Position numbers and translations under genes: made by a program. From positions 25,015,265 to 25,079,264 of the forward strand of contig NC_092573.1 in the NCBI RefSeq assembly GCF_037975245.1: DNA of 64,000 nt, read 5' to 3'. This document shows positions 12,210 to 26,498 of the stretch, piece after piece. The notes beneath the pieces are model-generated. The model searched no databases. It was not told the origin of the DNA and worked only from the letters and a program-made list of their open reading frames with translations. This DNA comes from Apostichopus japonicus (lineage: Eukaryota > Echinodermata > Holothuroidea > Aspidochirotida > Stichopodidae). Position 1 is the stretch's first letter; each line of letters opens with the position of its first letter.

Positions 12210-14934
12210 TCAATTTTTCGCTGTGCAAAGTCTAAGACACCACAAAGACATGGAATACATCCTAACAGGAATGTCGTACAATATGTCCTATAACCCCCCC
12301 CCCCCCCACACACACACACACTCCCTAGTAACTCATTATACTTTGTAACACAAAAACAGTAATTTTCACAATTATTGACACCAACGTTATGCATTCGTAA
12401 GGTTCAGGACACACGTCATTATTGTCACTGATTGAACATAATTGAACACTGTTAATTGCATGCTGTTTACGCAAAGTACTTGATCGAGAGTTCGTATCGA
12501 ATATTAAACTAAAAAACAGAATTACCGCATTTTTTGGAGGTCTTCTTGTCTTCTTGACTTCCGTTTAAAGATAATAGGCTACAGCACGATTTTTGTTTTA
12601 CTATATTTTTTCTTCAAATGTTTTTACTCGAATTAGCATTAACCAAATTTTCAAAGCTAACCAGTATTTATATACATCATTATTACTATACACATACAGT
12701 TCTCAAAATCTCTTCCCCCCCCCCCCCCCTCCTTTTTTATCTGTGTGTTTCACGAGGTGATTCTGGGTTTCACAAGAAAACCTGAACAGAATATTATAAG
12801 ATCATAAAAATAAAATGTGTACAAATATAACAAACTGTTTCATATGTGGCACCAGAACTTACGAGAGTGTAACTCATGTGGCACTTAACACGAGTGTATC
12901 TAATTAAATGTGGCACTAAGCACGAGAATTCTGCAAAAACACTATACTTGTTGTGAAGATCTCTGATCTGAATAGTTTAGTCAAAGGGGTTAACATTTAT
13001 AGAAACACGTGAATTTGAAAACGATGTTTCATTTAGTTTGCCAAGTAACCCGAAACTGTTAACCACATGCAATGGTCATCCAAAATGGTTCCCATGGCGA
13101 TCCTTGGATTTTGACTTACAATAAATACGTAAAACACCATATGTTTGTTTCTTCGTTTTTATATTTATTTATTGATTGATTTTTCAGAGAAGTTGCCACG
13201 CTGTAGTCTATGGTATACATGGTAATATAGGGAAACGAGAAATGTATTATAGTAGAGAGTATACAATGGTTTATATATGAAGCTACCACCCCTCAATTAA
13301 CGTAATGACTATGTTCGGGAGTCTCTCTAAAGGGTTCAATTCTATGCCGTCTCAGTGGAATCCAACAATATTCTAAATCGGATTTTGCGCGACGTCGCAG
13401 CTTTTCCGTTTCTGAAGTTTCCCAGATGATAAGCAATGGTTTGTGTTCATCATATGCCCTCCGCCTCTGTAACGCGAAAAGGGAAAACTTATTTCAATGT
13501 CTAAACTAAGTTTGTTGTTGTCTAAACTAAAGTTGTTACTGCCGGTTTACAACGTCATAAACTATCGTTAAACTTAGCAACAAAATAAGTTTGCCCTATT
13601 CGCGTTCCATATCCGCCCACCTGGCAATTGCGCTATGAACGCATCTATAGGACTGTGGGTAGATCCGGAAGTAAAGGGTAGTAGGTGTTGATCCTCAAGT
13701 AGGTTAGTGGGGGCGCAGTGCTCAAATGTTACCAACTGTTGTACTGGCTAGGAAGATTAAGTGCCTAAGTAGAGTAGAGACAGGTAAGTATCGTCGTTCG
13801 GAATTCCCCAAACCAATAAATTGGGGAGTTTATTGTCAGATACAAAACACGAGGGGTGAACTCTGTACAATTATAACACTTGCGTAATACGCTCTCATTG
13901 ACAGTTTTAAAAAGCCATTAATATTCATTCAAACCAGCAGAATCACTGTGTGGTCGAGTGCTACGGATTTTAATCTGTGACACGATTTTCCGGTGTTTGA
14001 TTCCTACCCTCGCCAGATGAGCCCCAAAAGGACGAAAAGATGTATATGTACATAACGAAATTACCAAATCATTCACATTTCATTACCTATACATATATTC
14101 AAAGCTATTATTGTTGAGATTACCATTCTCTCATTGTTTCTGTTGTGTGCGTGCCTGACTGGCTGTTTTTGCCCTTTTTTGTTGTTGTTTGTTCTTTAAT
14201 TTAAAGTTCAAAAAGGATATGAAAGTGCGCAGACGACGAGAGAAGCAGTTTCCAGAAAAGATTCAATTGAGATGACCTCAAAAGGAGAAAAAGATTCGTT
14301 TCGTTAGGTTTTACTGATCGTAGCACAAATAAAAAAAATGCATTAATTAGATTTCTGTCATTCTTTATGTAAGATCTAACGAAAGATAAACTATGAGTTG
14401 CACTCCTTGATATTAAGAAACTTATGACGTCACAACGATGGTATTATGTTATTGAATTGAAGTTTAAATTTTATAATTTTAATAGGAAAGTGATTGTAAT
14501 TGCAACTATCACAGTCCTCGTCCATTTAATGATCAAATCATGACGAACAAATTTTCCATAGCACTCAAGAGATTTTATTATTTCCATACTTGTATTAAAA
14601 TCTAGTCATAGTTGCAATAAAATCATTCTGACAAATTCAGATGGCGGTCTCAAAAAGACATTTCTTTAAAGAACCAAAGAAAAATTCCCCCTCCCCCCCC
14701 CCCGTCACTCTTTCAAGAAATAAGAAGAATGGGACTTTAGTCTTATTGATACATCTTCGTTCCGATAGGTCTGTGATCGAGTGGTTAAGATAATGGCTTG
14801 TTTACTACAGTTTCACGAGACATGATCATAGAGGAAATGTCAAGGTTTCATTGTAACAAGGAGCTACTTAGTTTTCAGCTTATTAAAAAAAAGTTTAATT
14901 TACGTTGCTCCTTTTTGCAACATTACAGTTTTCA

Positions 14935-15892
14935 TTCATGCTATTCCTGGTGAATGGAAATGAGAAGTCATTAACAATCTTCATGAGAATAGGGAGGGTT
15001 CACTGTTCGGTCGGATTCATTGTTTTCCGTCCTTATCACGTTATATTTAAAACATTTTAATTCAAAGTTTGTCTCTCCTCCAAGGGTAGTTTCTAAATGG
15101 AACCATATTTTCAATCTTAACAACAAACAATGGCGAAATATCTTTCTTTTTCCATTGAAATCTCTTAGGGAGAGTAAGCTTCAATACTTCCATGTTTCAT
15201 TCATAGGATCCTTGGTACTAATTATATTTTGTATCGCTTGGAGAAGGAGAAAAATCCAAGGTGTACATTTTGTGGAGAGAAAAGATGAAATACTTGAACA
15301 TATTTTCTGGAAATGTGAATTTTCTTCTAATTTCATTCTTGATGTCGAGCAGGCAGTTCTTGGTAAACAATTCTGTTTTTCAAAACAAGACATTGTCTTT
15401 GGTTATAAGCTCACTCTCAAACATCTATATAACTTTCTTATTTTTCATGCGAAATACTTCATATTTCAACCGAAATCTCTGATCAGTATTCCTGGATTTT
15501 CTTTTCAAATTAAAGTTCTACTTACAAGTTGAATATTATCTTTGTAAGAATAAGGCTACTCCTCCGATTTCTCTTAACGATTTAGAAACTGTTTTAAGTA
15601 AGAAGGATTCCATTTTCAGTAAGCGCCCTCATTTTAGGGGCTCATTGCTTGTTTGGTTTCCTGTTTAGTATTTCGTCTTCTTTATGTTTTGTTTTCTCAA
15701 CGTTTTGCACGTATCGTTCTTGATATATGAATAGTATTACTCTACGTTTGTCTTCTCTGCAGTTGCACTGTACATTGGTAATATTGTGTAATATGAAGAC
15801 AATTATTAGGTAACGATGCAGTTGTATTGTAATACTAACGAACTCACCAAATTTTCTAAGTCTCAACGAGTCAATAAAGAGATGGAAAAAAA
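14935..15892 (+). mobile_element. 5'-truncated LINE tail in U2
   Basis: This is the same LINE fragment as in the other units. Here a 170-codon frame (15020-15532) stays open because the stop seen after IFW in U1, U3 and U4 reads IFWKCEF instead. The central segment is still in the wrong frame (the CTFCGE zinc-knuckle half is read in frame +1), so the openness does not imply function. It ends with AATAAAGAGATGG and an A run. Confidence 0.65.
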
Positions 15893-15954
15893 GATTATTC
15901 AGGTCTTACCTTGTTCCTAAATCTATATCGGTTATTCGTATCCTGTATATGCAT

Positions 15955-16223
15955 GAATAGATAGATTGATCTATTTATAGATCTATATATAGATCGATCT
16001 ATCAATAGATATATCTATATAAAGATATATCTATAAATAGCTAGATAGATCTATATATAGATCTATATATAGATCTATCTATATATAGATCTATATAGAT
16101 ATAGCTAGATAGATCTATATATAGATCTATCTATTTATAGCTAGATAGATCTATATATAGATAGATCTATATATATAGAGCTATATATAAATATAGATAT
16201 CTAAATAGATATATATATATATA

Positions 16224-16268
<45 letters not shown>

Positions 16269-16372
16269 ATATTTATAGATCTATATTTACAGATATATCT
16301 ATATACATAGATAGATCTATCTAGCTATATATAGATAGATCTATATATAGATTTATATATATATATATATAA
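15955..16372. repeat. palindromic ATAGATCT/TATA microsatellite (U2)
   Basis: This is the longest copy of the unit microsatellite: alternating gatctatatatagatc palindromes and pure (TA)n. It follows the LINE tail directly, as in the other units. Confidence 0.8.
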
Positions 16373-19300
16373 CCCCGGAATTAGACCAAAAATGACTATA
16401 ATAATTATCAGCTTGAAAATGCGAGAATATATGATCTTTCTTGAAAATATTGTTATTAAGTAAATACATGCATTCATCAATATCGACAAAAATAATTTAG
16501 GTTATTTGGAATATAACGCTAAAGTTTCGATGTTGCAAACACAACCAACCATTTTAAATATTACTTAATTTCTTTTTCGAGACAGCCCGTGATTGGTCAA
16601 TCTCAAGTTTAATTCTCAAGAATCTTGAAAGAAAAAGTTACAACCACAACGAGCTTCATAGACTGTCACACATTTCGAAAGATCACAAGTGCCTGAAGAC
16701 AACGCCATCATCTCTATAGCACATCTAGAAGGTTGGGAGAAGCATTGCTTTGTAAGTTATCTTGTTTAAAATTTAATTCATAGTTTTACCGAGAAGGAAT
16801 ATCAGTAAATAAACCAACATTGTTGGTATCGATTAAAATCTTAGCTCTATAAATATAAGTTTGATATGCATTATTCCGTGTAATGTTCTTTATAGTGCGT
16901 TGTTGATAACTTGTCTCGACGTTGACATGACGTTATTATAGAATGAAACGCTTTATTACTTATTTAGCAAACACCTAACGTAAAAGTTGTATACCACAAC
17001 GTCTTTACACAACGTAATACAGTAACGTTTTCATTACGTCATTGGAAAAAAGAAGTCGTATAAAGTTATTTCCTATCGCAACATGTATTAAAATAGGTTT
17101 GATAACTCAGATGTATCATAATTATGCAAACTATATAAAAAATTAAATAGTGGAACCTACAGCAAGTTTCCGTCTGTGATTTTCCGAATTCAAAAGAGAG
17201 CAAGCGAGTTTATCTCCACATATTTTATATGCTGCATGAAAGACTAATTGTTCTAACGATTTTGAATGAAGATTGACAATGTTACCATGTCTGAAGATTA
17301 GTGTTATTTCAATTTAATTAAATATCATTACTTATGAACTATATAGGAGTAGTTTACCATATATCAATATATATATATATATATATATATCAATATATAT
17401 ATATATATCAATATATATATATATAAGTAGTATAGTATGCACCGTTCGCACCTTTTTGTGGTGGGTAAATGTGGTGGGTAAGTGTGGTGGGTGAACTGAA
17501 AGTTATTAGCGCCCCCACCCGGGCAGTGATTGACAGTATGTAATACATAATGTAAAAGTATATATATAGATATGTATATATTTATCAACGATATGTACCT
17601 AGGTATTTATATATAAGTATATATAGGTATTTATATATTTATAAACGTATACCTAGGCCTATATTAGTATAGCCCCACAGTTTTGTTATATTAATAGAAT
17701 ATTATATTTGGATATCCGAATCGTTTAAGACTTGTTCAATATACTATAATATAGCTTCTGATATATATTCGTGAAGTGAATGAATGTGAAATTCTTTGTC
17801 TCCTATAACTCAGTCAACGCGTGTGGGGATTTTAACGTTTTAAGAATGAGCAACATTTTCCCATTATATTCCATTAACCAGCATATTATTGGAAAGTTTT
17901 TAGTGATATTCCGGTAAGATTAATTGAGGGGGAGGAAAAAGGTCCAAGTGTTTAAACTGATTAAACGCAATATGCCATCTTGTTGAACAAAGCCTGCGTG
18001 AAATTTCCACGTGCAGAATGGTCACTTGAATACCGGTAACGAATAAAAAGGGGGGGGGGATGACCAGAATGTTTCCTCTTTAATCCTATTTACTTTAGTG
18101 ATAATCTTAGCGCAGGCATAGGCTATTGCATTAAGATCAGCACTTATTTTAGGTCACTGAATTTGTATCTGTATGTTTAATGGTACTCGATAACATGGAT
18201 AACGAATAATCCTTCCCTCATTAAGAAAATAATAATTATGACTGGTCGGTAGATGTCTAATTGTAATACCCTTTGTGTTCATGATCACAACGAGACCAGC
18301 GTATATTTAGTATCCTGGACACGCCTTATGTATAACAAAGAGGTCGTTAGTTTATGAACTGAAAGAGATTGATCAAATTCAACGGCTATTTTTAGGGCCA
18401 CTGAATAATCCAGAAAGAGCGAGCCTTTCTCCGTTAAATATGCAATCTGTGTCTTTGTGTCTATTTTGTATTGATTTGTTTTTACCCGTTTTCGTAACGT
18501 GCATATTCACTAAGGATAAATCTCCAAAAAAAAAAGGATGTCTCCACTTGGACTGTCTGGTTTTATTCACGGTAAGTAGGCAAAATATTCTAGAAAACCT
18601 AATGTGATATAAATTCCGACTGGCACATGGCTGATCTAATATAGATAACAATATAATGATCTAACATAGAAATCAAGAGTTAACTATAGTTGTTCTTCTG
18701 CTTCAGTGATGTAGTCTGAAGTGTTTAAAATAGTGGTGTCACTTATAATCAATCCGCTTGACTATAACAATTGCAGGGTTGTCACGAAGGTAATGACGTA
18801 ATAAATCGATGAATAGATGGGGCGTACTGATGTGTATTGTTCGTGGATTTCAATATCTCTATTTCATTTTCTATGGAAAATCTTTCATTGTACTGTATAA
18901 ACTGCAATGGTTTGGATAAAGAATATTAAAATGTCTAAATGAAATGATTTTAAAGGTTATCAGTATCGCCAACATAATTTTGCAAAAAAAAATGCTAAAA
19001 CTAATACTTTTCTGATGATTCTGAATCCGCTCTAAATTATTACCAGACATCGAGATGTGTTAAATTAAAAAAATACGCAACGAGGAAAATATTTTGAGAC
19101 TGGCAGGAAAATGTTTATCGAAGGTGCAATATGAGTGACTATTATTGGGCTTCTAGCATATTTTGGGGCCCACACTTAAGCCGCTGGTTTTATGTTTCCA
19201 TGGTGACTATTCCGCCCAATAAAGTTAACTCAGATACAAGTTTCCATGGATGCTGTTTTCATTACGTTCATGTCACAGCAGATGTTTCACAAGTTTGAGC

Positions 19301-20113
19301 AATTCTGTTACTTTCAAACATCATTTTTTTGTGGCACTACTCAACACTTTCATGTCAAATTTACATGCTCTTTTGGCCGCTCTATGATTTGCGTACACGG
19401 ATAGGGCGGAAGTTATAGTATTATCGTTAAGTTGTAACGTTAAGTTTACTTCCCTCACTTACGGTACCTGTCTGTCTCCGTTCAAATCATGCACTTTCCC
19501 ATCTACGGAAGTACACCCAACACATTTGGTAGCATTTTAACATTTTAATGCCTCACAGACAATAACATGGCTATATATAGTGCAAAGAACTCAGCTGTTT
19601 ATTTTGGAACATTAACAATATAGTGACGAACCTTTGCACTCTTATGCCTGATCCATAGAGGCATTGACACCCCTGAAACCAGGCCTGAAAGTCAGGACGA
19701 CTCTGGCTTATTCTTGCCCGACTGAATGTAAAAAGTCCCACGACTGAACGTTTGCTCCCGAAGAACAATGGTGGTGTGGGTATGCCCCTCCCATTCTCTG
19801 TGCTCGGTGGATCGATCTGTGAAGCCACTTTTAATTCATATTTTTATTTTTTTTTTTTTTTTTGCATCGTGCAGTTTGTTGTAGCATATAACTTAACACA
19901 CGCAATTTATCACATCGCCGGGCCTTTGTATGTATTTTACGTGAGAAGTAATTGCGTATTTTGAGATGTTTTTATCACTTTCCTTAGCTATTAAATTAGT
20001 TTGACTCACATTTTAAAGCACTCAGACAGCTTTTCGTGTCTACATTTGGTATACAGTTGCGGGCCAGTATAACAGATAGCTGACATTATATATAAGCTTG
20101 TGCCAAATATTAC

Positions 20114-20330
20114 CACATTTATACGTGCCATCCCAACCCCGTGCCCAGTTTGTGTAATACACCTCAAAGTGCCCCCTTTGTTGTAAATAAGAAATGCGCT
20201 TTTCGGGAAACGTATAGTCTTTCCATTTTGTCGGAAAGTTTTCAGATAAACTTTGTGTTTTGCCCAACACAAAAGGGAAGATTGTACCATTGCAGTGGGA
20301 AACCTCCCCATTCAGTGTGTATTTGAGTGT
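20114..20330 (-). pseudogene. possible Ig-like domain exon, U2
   Basis: The minus-strand frame reads GEVSHCNGT, then a Lys-Trp (TKW), and ends WDGTYKC followed by G|GTAATA, a phase-1 splice donor. C...W...DGTYxC with about 58 residues between the cysteines resembles an Ig domain, and phase-1 ends are usual for Ig exons. No partner exons, signal peptide or clear acceptor are visible nearby. The U3 counterpart has lost the first Cys and the frame, and U1 lacks the region. It is either a stray exon fragment carried by the duplication or a chance resemblance. Confidence 0.25.
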
Positions 20331-22288
20331 AGTTTTATGATAAAAACTTAGAAGAGAGAAGACTATAAGAGAAGATTTTATGATAGTTTTGACCATCTCC
20401 GCCCCTCCCCCTCCCCTCAGAAAATACCCGTTTGAACCACCGAATGTGGATATTCAACGTAGACCAGTGGCGTGCACAAGACGATGGGGATAGGTTGCCA
20501 TGTTTCCGACCGTTTAGCGTACTTGAATAATATTGATCACACGACTGAACAGAATATATAATACAAAGGGGATACTTTATTCGGTAGGATGTTTTCAACT
20601 TAACCATACTATATCCCCGATAAAATAATCAGGGGGACATTATACACTCTCACACCGGAAACCGCTAAAACTTACTTCCTTCGTGTATGCCCTAAACCCT
20701 GTATTGCAATCATCCTTCACTGGGTCAACTGCCCTTAACCCCCCCCCCCCCCACCATCTCCACCAATCCCCGATCCCAATACTCTAAAAAAAATATAAAA
20801 AAAAAGCTCCCTTTTATTTGCAATGAAAAATTCTTGAAAAGAAGTCCTTTTAATTATTAAGTGTAGCATCTTATTATTAAACTTCGAATTGCCCTCTCGT
20901 GTTATAAAATTCTCTTCAAGCATCAATAGAGTCCTACAATGATTTAATCTAAAAAAATATGTATGACATAATGACAAGTTAATGGAAGAGATTGTCAGAG
21001 ACTGTCAGAAATAGCAAGTATATGCATTAATAAATTATAACAGATCTTTAAGGGAAGTATATAATTGAGAGAAATATTTAGTCTTTATTTCTCGAGATAT
21101 TACAGTGATAAGCTTATTGTGGCAGTTGGCCTTATTTTGTAGACAAATCCCACATAGTCTGAGCTTATAGTTAGTAAAGTGATCTGTAAAAGTTGCAAAT
21201 TGACGTCCATTAATGCTTGAATTAGTATTATTCTGTTATTGATTATTTTCCGACATCAAATATAAGTGTTCGATACCTTTCATCGAACACTCTGTAAATT
21301 TGATTTAATGAATATTAGGTTATATTTGATGGCACTTTTGATACCTAATTGGATAACCTATTTCTTGATTTGATGACCGCATTAGGTGACCTAATTCAAT
21401 CTGGTAACCAATTAATCTGGTGAGGAAATTGACCATGCATTCATGAAAACATCGAATATGTTCGTTTCGCATTTCTTACAATTGAATGGTGAAAATTAAA
21501 GGAAAAAATTTTGTGGGGCGTGTGCGTGCGTGCGTGTGCGTACGTGTGCATGTGGGTATGTCTAGGCCTTACAGACATGGGACAAAAGAAAATCCTGTCA
21601 TCAGTTGTCGAACAATAAAGAACAATAGTCATCGGTTGTCCAAAAAAAGGGTTAGAGTAAAGGGAAATGTCATTGGTTGTAGCTAATATAATAGAAGACA
21701 AGATTATGTATGTGTGTGTGTTTGTGTGTGTGTATTAATGCGTTTCTAGTGCGATTCACTCAGTTTCCACTCACACGGCCTTAGGTATCTCGGTGCTGCT
21801 GTTTCAATTTAACCCACCAGACTTCGCATTTTGTCACTTTTGAACATTTAAACTTCACATAACTTTCTTACGGATTTACCTGGCTACTGAAATATAATAA
21901 TCTCTTTCCTTACCACCACAGATCTCACCCCAATGGCAACCATCACCCCAGACCCCATCTCATCCCATACTCCAGACCTAACCCCAATCCCCAACGTACC
22001 TCCGTCGTTTCCCCCTACAAGCCCACACACTTTAAAGACGAGCTGTATAAAAGAGAATATTAAATCCCTTTATTGATAACGGCCGGGTTATTACCAGTCC
22101 CAACTATACGGGAATCTTCAGGTTCGAGTTTAATATTGTCAATCGCTCATTTACATTGAAGTGAAAATGACAAAACATTCGATAATTCAGGGGACATATA
22201 CTACAACGTATGATCTTATACCAAATAGAAACGTCGAAGAAACAATGAATGTTTACATTGAATATTTTCCACCTTTTCCAGATCAAAG

Positions 22289-23536
22289 ATGGAAACGACC
22301 GAGGCGTATTTATCTGACCTGAACGTTACTACTCTGTCTCCGGCAAGTGACGTCATCCCGCGATTGACACGTGCTGCGATACTATTCACCATCGCTTTCC
22401 TTGTCATTGCCAGCAACCTGCTTATTATCATTGCTTTCTCGGTAGAGAAGCGACTGCGAATCTACACTAATTACTATATCATCAGCATGGCCATCGCTGA
22501 TGCCATGTTGGGGCTGACTGGCATGGGTCTCTCTCTGTTCCAAAACATCTTGGGGTATCGTTGGACTTTTAGATACGTTTCCTGCAACATCGTGTTGACA
22601 TTTTCCCACACTTCACTGCATGTATCCGTGTTAATGTTGGTTGTTATAAGCATCGATCGTTGGTACGCAATATACTACCCCCTTAAGCACTTGGCACAGC
22701 GCAGCCGGAAGAACGCGGTCCGTCGCAATGTCATCGTATGGCTTGTTGGGTTCATCTTCTGGGGGTCATTCATCGGGGTTTGGGGCATAGTTGACGACAG
22801 GTACCACAACTCCCCTTTCTGTATCCCTCTCTATCCTCGGTCCGTCATTGCTACCTTCGTTGCAGCAGCCCTGTATTATTGGATCCCAACTGGCATGATC
22901 GCATTCTTTTACTTTTTCATTTATCGTAAGATTCGCTCATCTGGGAGTAACAAACTGACCACAAAATTCGCTGCCAACGATGCCGTACGTACTGGGTCAT
23001 CTGACACGTCAAATACCGGAAGTAGGTCATCGCTGTCTCACAATTCAACCGATGTTTCCGTCATTTCAACTAACAAAGATCATCATAGCGTCGAAGGCAG
23101 AGAAGCTACTATGGGGGATTGTCAACATGTAGCATCTAATCAGAATGAAGTCATTCTGACCAATTGGAAGACTGGAAACGTACCGACGACAACATCAACG
23201 GCCAATGGCTCAGTCGGAAATCCTAGGCGACGGTCTGCTGGACGGTCTAAGACAGCCACACTGGACAGCGCTAAGGCTCAGCGTACTCTGAGTTTGTTGA
23301 TTATTTCGCTGATAGTAGCGTGGACACCGTATGCGGGCATCATCGTAACTACTACGTACTGTTACACTGTACTAAAGGTTTCATCCAGTGGCGAGTGTTT
23401 TCCCTCAATTTTGTTGACTACGTCACTGTGGATGAGTTGGTCTAATAGTTTACTGAATCCGGTCATGTATGCCATTGCCCAACCTTTATTCAAGGAAACA
23501 ATCCTTAAGATTCTGTGCTGTAAATGTCGTAACTAA
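22289..23536 (+). CDS. rhodopsin-class GPCR, type B (array copy 2)
   Basis: A complete 415-residue receptor with the same fold and motifs as copy 1 (DRW, AWTP, NPVMY, Ser at 3.32, CCKC tail). The type B marks are: 4 residues missing before TM1 (FSVNM lost, removing one sequon); ECL2 reading NSPFCIPLY instead of NSSFCAPVY, which breaks another sequon; and several ICL3 changes. Private changes compared with copy 4 are V to I just before TM2 and G to R at residue 95 (TFRYVSC, next to the TM3 cysteine). The same CAG splice acceptor precedes the ATG. Intact, with no frameshift. Confidence 0.92.
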   Translation: METTEAYLSDLNVTTLSPASDVIPRLTRAAILFTIAFLVIASNLLIIIAFSVEKRLRIYTNYYIISMAIADAMLGLTGMGLSLFQNILGYRWTFRYVSCNIVLTFSHTSLHVSVLMLVVISIDRWYAIYYPLKHLAQRSRKNAVRRNVIVWLVGFIFWGSFIGVWGIVDDRYHNSPFCIPLYPRSVIATFVAAALYYWIPTGMIAFFYFFIYRKIRSSGSNKLTTKFAANDAVRTGSSDTSNTGSRSSLSHNSTDVSVISTNKDHHSVEGREATMGDCQHVASNQNEVILTNWKTGNVPTTTSTANGSVGNPRRRSAGRSKTATLDSAKAQRTLSLLIISLIVAWTPYAGIIVTTTYCYTVLKVSSSGECFPSILLTTSLWMSWSNSLLNPVMYAIAQPLFKETILKILCCKCRN

Positions 23537-25696
23537 TCAATTTTTTCGCTGTGCAAAGTCTAAGACACCACAAAGACATGGAATACATCCTTACAGGAAT
23601 GTCGTACAATATGTCCTATAACCCCCCCCCCCCCACACACACACACACTCCCTAGTAACTCATTATACTTTGTAACACAAAAACAGTAATTTTCACAATT
23701 ATTGACACCAACGTTATGCATTCGTAAGGTTCAGGACACACGTCATTATTGTCACTGATTGAACATAATTGAACACTGTTAATTGCATGCTGTTTACGCA
23801 AAGTACTTGATCGAGAGTTCGTATCGAATATTAAACTAAAAAACAGAATTACCGCATTTTTTGGAGGTCTTCTTGTCTTCTTGACTTCCGTTTAAAGATA
23901 ATAGGCTACAGCACGATTTTTGTTTTACTATATTTTTCCTTAAAATGTTTTTACTCGAATTAGCATTAACCAAATTTTCAAAGCTAACCAGTATTTATAT
24001 ACATCATTATTACTATACACATACAGTTCTCAAAATCTCTTCCCCCCCCCCCTCCTTTTTTATCTGTGTGTTTCACGAGGTGATTCTGGGTTTCACAAGA
24101 AAACCTGAACAGAATATTATAAGATCATAAAAATAAAATGTGTACAAATATAACAAACTGTTTCATATGTGGCACCAGAACTTACGAGAGTGTAACTCAT
24201 GTGGCACTTAACACGAGTGTATCTAATTAAATGTGGCACTAAGCACGAGAATTCTGCAAAAACACTATACTTGTTGTGAAGATCTCTGATCTGAATAGTT
24301 TAGTCAAAGGGGTTAACATTTATAAAAACACGTGAATTTGAAAACGATGTTTCATTTAGTTTGCCAAGTAACCCGAAACTGTTAACCACATGCAATGGTC
24401 ATCCAAAATGGTTCCCATGGCGATCCTTGGATTTTGACTTACAATAAATACGTAAAACACCATATGTTTGTTTCTTCGTTTTTATATTTATTTATTGATT
24501 GATTTTTCAGAGAAGTTGCCACGCTGTAGTCTATGGTATACATGGTAATATAGGGAAACGAGAAATGTATTATAGTAGAGAGTATACAATGGTTTATATA
24601 TGAAGCTACCACCCCTCAATTAACGTAATGACTATATTCGGGAGTCTCTCTAACGAGTTCAATTCTATGCCGTCTCAGTGGAATCCAACAATATTCTAAA
24701 TCGGATTCTGCGCGACGTCGCAGCTTTCCCGTTTCTGAACTTTCCCAGATGATAAGCAATGGTTTGTGTTCATCATATGCCCTCCGCCTCTGTAACGCGA
24801 AAAGGGAAAACTTATTTCAATGTCTAAACTAAGTTTGTTGTTGTCTAAACTAAAGTTGTTGCTGCCGGTTTACAACGTCTTAAACTATCGTTAAACTTAG
24901 CAACAAAATAAGTTTGCCCTATTCGCGTTCCATATCCGCCCACCTGGCAATTGCGCTATGAACGCATCTATAGGACTGTGGGTAGATCCGGAAGTAAAGG
25001 GTAGTAGGTGTTGATCCTCAAGTAGGTTAGTGGGGGCGCAGTGCTCAAATGTTACCAACTGTTGTACTGGCTAGGAAGATTAAGTGCCTAAGTAGAGTAC
25101 AGACAGGTAAGTATCGTCGTTCGGAATTCCCCAAACCAATAAATTGGGGAGTTCATTGTCAGATACAAAAACACGAGGGGTGAACTCTGTACAATTATAA
25201 CACTTGCGTAATACGCTCTCATTGACAGTTTTAAAAAGCCATTAATATTCATTCAAACCAGCAGAATCACTGTGTGGTCGAGTGCTACGGATTTTAATCT
25301 GTGACACGATTTTCCGGTGTTTGATTCCTACCCTCGCCAGATGAGCCCCAAAAGGACGAAAAGATATATATGTACATAACGAAATTACCAAATCATTCAC
25401 ATTTCATTACCTATACATATATTCAAAGCTATTATTGTCGAGATTACCGTTCTCCCATTGTTTCTGTTGTGTGCGTGCCTGACTGGCTGTTTTTGCCGGT
25501 TTTTTGTTGTTTGTTTTTTTAATTTAAAAGTCAACAAGGATATGGAAGTGCGCAGACGACGAGAGAAGCAGTGTCCAGCAAAGATTTAATTAAGATGACC
25601 TCAGGAGGTAAAAAGGTTCGTTTCTTTAGGCTTTACTAATCGTATCACAAATATAAAAATGCATTAATTAGATTTCTGTCATTTTTTATGTAAGAT

Positions 25697-25961
25697 AATA
25701 ATCATAATATAATAATCAGCAGCAGTTATTTTCACGACGCTTAAGCCACCACAAATGTGGGAGAAACCCGCAAGGGCTTATCATGATTACAACTTACACG
25801 TCGAGTGGCGCACAATTCAAAATTTTTAACTCAAATTTGGAATCTTTTCAATTTTAGAAAGTCATTTCAGATGGGAAAACCGTAGATTGCTCTTGGATGA
25901 AAAACCCACCTTACTAAGCCCGGCCGGGAATCGAACCCCGAACCTCCCGATTGCTAAGCCT
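25697..25961 (-). mobile_element. tRNA-derived SINE-like insertion (U3)
   Basis: A 265-bp insertion compared with U1 and U2, placed between gtaagat and ctaacg. The minus-strand 5' end reads AGAGGCTTAGCAATCGGG...GGTTCGATTCCC, a Pol III B box in a tRNA-like head (a TTAGCAA loop like tRNA-Ala, but with poor pairing). It ends in an AT-rich ATTATGATTATT tail. The A box seems missing, so it may be 5'-truncated. I found no clear target-site duplication. Confidence 0.6.
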
Positions 25962-26498
25962 CTAACGAAAGATAAACTATGACTTGCACTCCTTGATATT
26001 AAGAAACTTATGACGTCACAGCGATGGTATTATTTTATTGAATTGTAGTTTAAATTTTATAATTTTAATAAGAGAGTGATTGTAATTGCAACTATATCAC
26101 AGTCCTCGTCCATTTAATGATCAAATCGTGACGAACACATTCTCCATAGCGCTCAAGAGAATTTATTATTTCCATACTTGTATTAAAATCTAGTCATAGT
26201 TGCAATAAAATCATTCTGACAAATTCAGATGGCGGTCTCAAAAAGACATTTCTTTAAAGAACAAAAAAAAAAGTCCCCCCCAACCCCCCAACCCCCTTAA
26301 CTCTTTCAAGAAATAAGAAGAATTGGACTTTATTCTTATTGATACATCTTCGTTCCGATGAGTCTGTTGTGATCACGTGGTTAAGATAATGGCTTGCTTA
26401 CTACAGTTTCACGAGACTTGCACTTAGCGAAAATGTCAAGGTTTCATTGTAACAAGGAGCTACTTAGTTTTCAGCTCCTTTTTGCAGCATTACAGTTA

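Larger units (their letters stand above)
1865..13417 (+). repeat. tandem unit 1 (U1) of a four-copy receptor array
   Basis: The unit starts at tttcccagatgataagc and ends at cgtttctgaag, where the same start motif recurs. Same-order matches to U2-U4 cover nearly its whole length. Order within it: C-rich and AT-rich spacer, LINE tail (about 3371-4321), palindromic microsatellite, a 1.1-kb solo-LTR-like insertion found only here, a tRNA-like pair with a (TA)n tract (6881-7515), 3 kb of spacer, then the receptor exon at 10950. U1 lacks about 0.7 kb present in U2-U4 (the counterpart of roughly 19780-20515). Confidence 0.85.
13418..24740 (+). repeat. tandem unit 2 (U2) of the receptor array
   Basis: This is the second copy of the 11-kb unit, with boundaries at the gtttctgaag/tttcccagatg junctions. 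It has the LINE tail, the microsatellite (about 15955-16372), a (TA)n region followed by a GGTGGGT-rich patch (17440-17520) shared only with U4, the Ig-like pseudo-exon, and a type B receptor at 22289. It lacks the solo LTR, the tRNA hairpin and both SINEs. From about 17.3 to 23.6 kb it is nearly identical to U4. Confidence 0.85.

Noticed and set aside
15020-15532. 170-codon open frame in U2 as a possible new gene
   Set aside because: It is a dead LINE tail. Its central zinc-knuckle segment is out of frame, and the other three copies have a stop at the same place.
19571-19828. Minus-strand frame with SRARISQSRPDFQAW, seen in several units
   Set aside because: The frame shifts between units, no domain is recognisable, and the copies are not independent.
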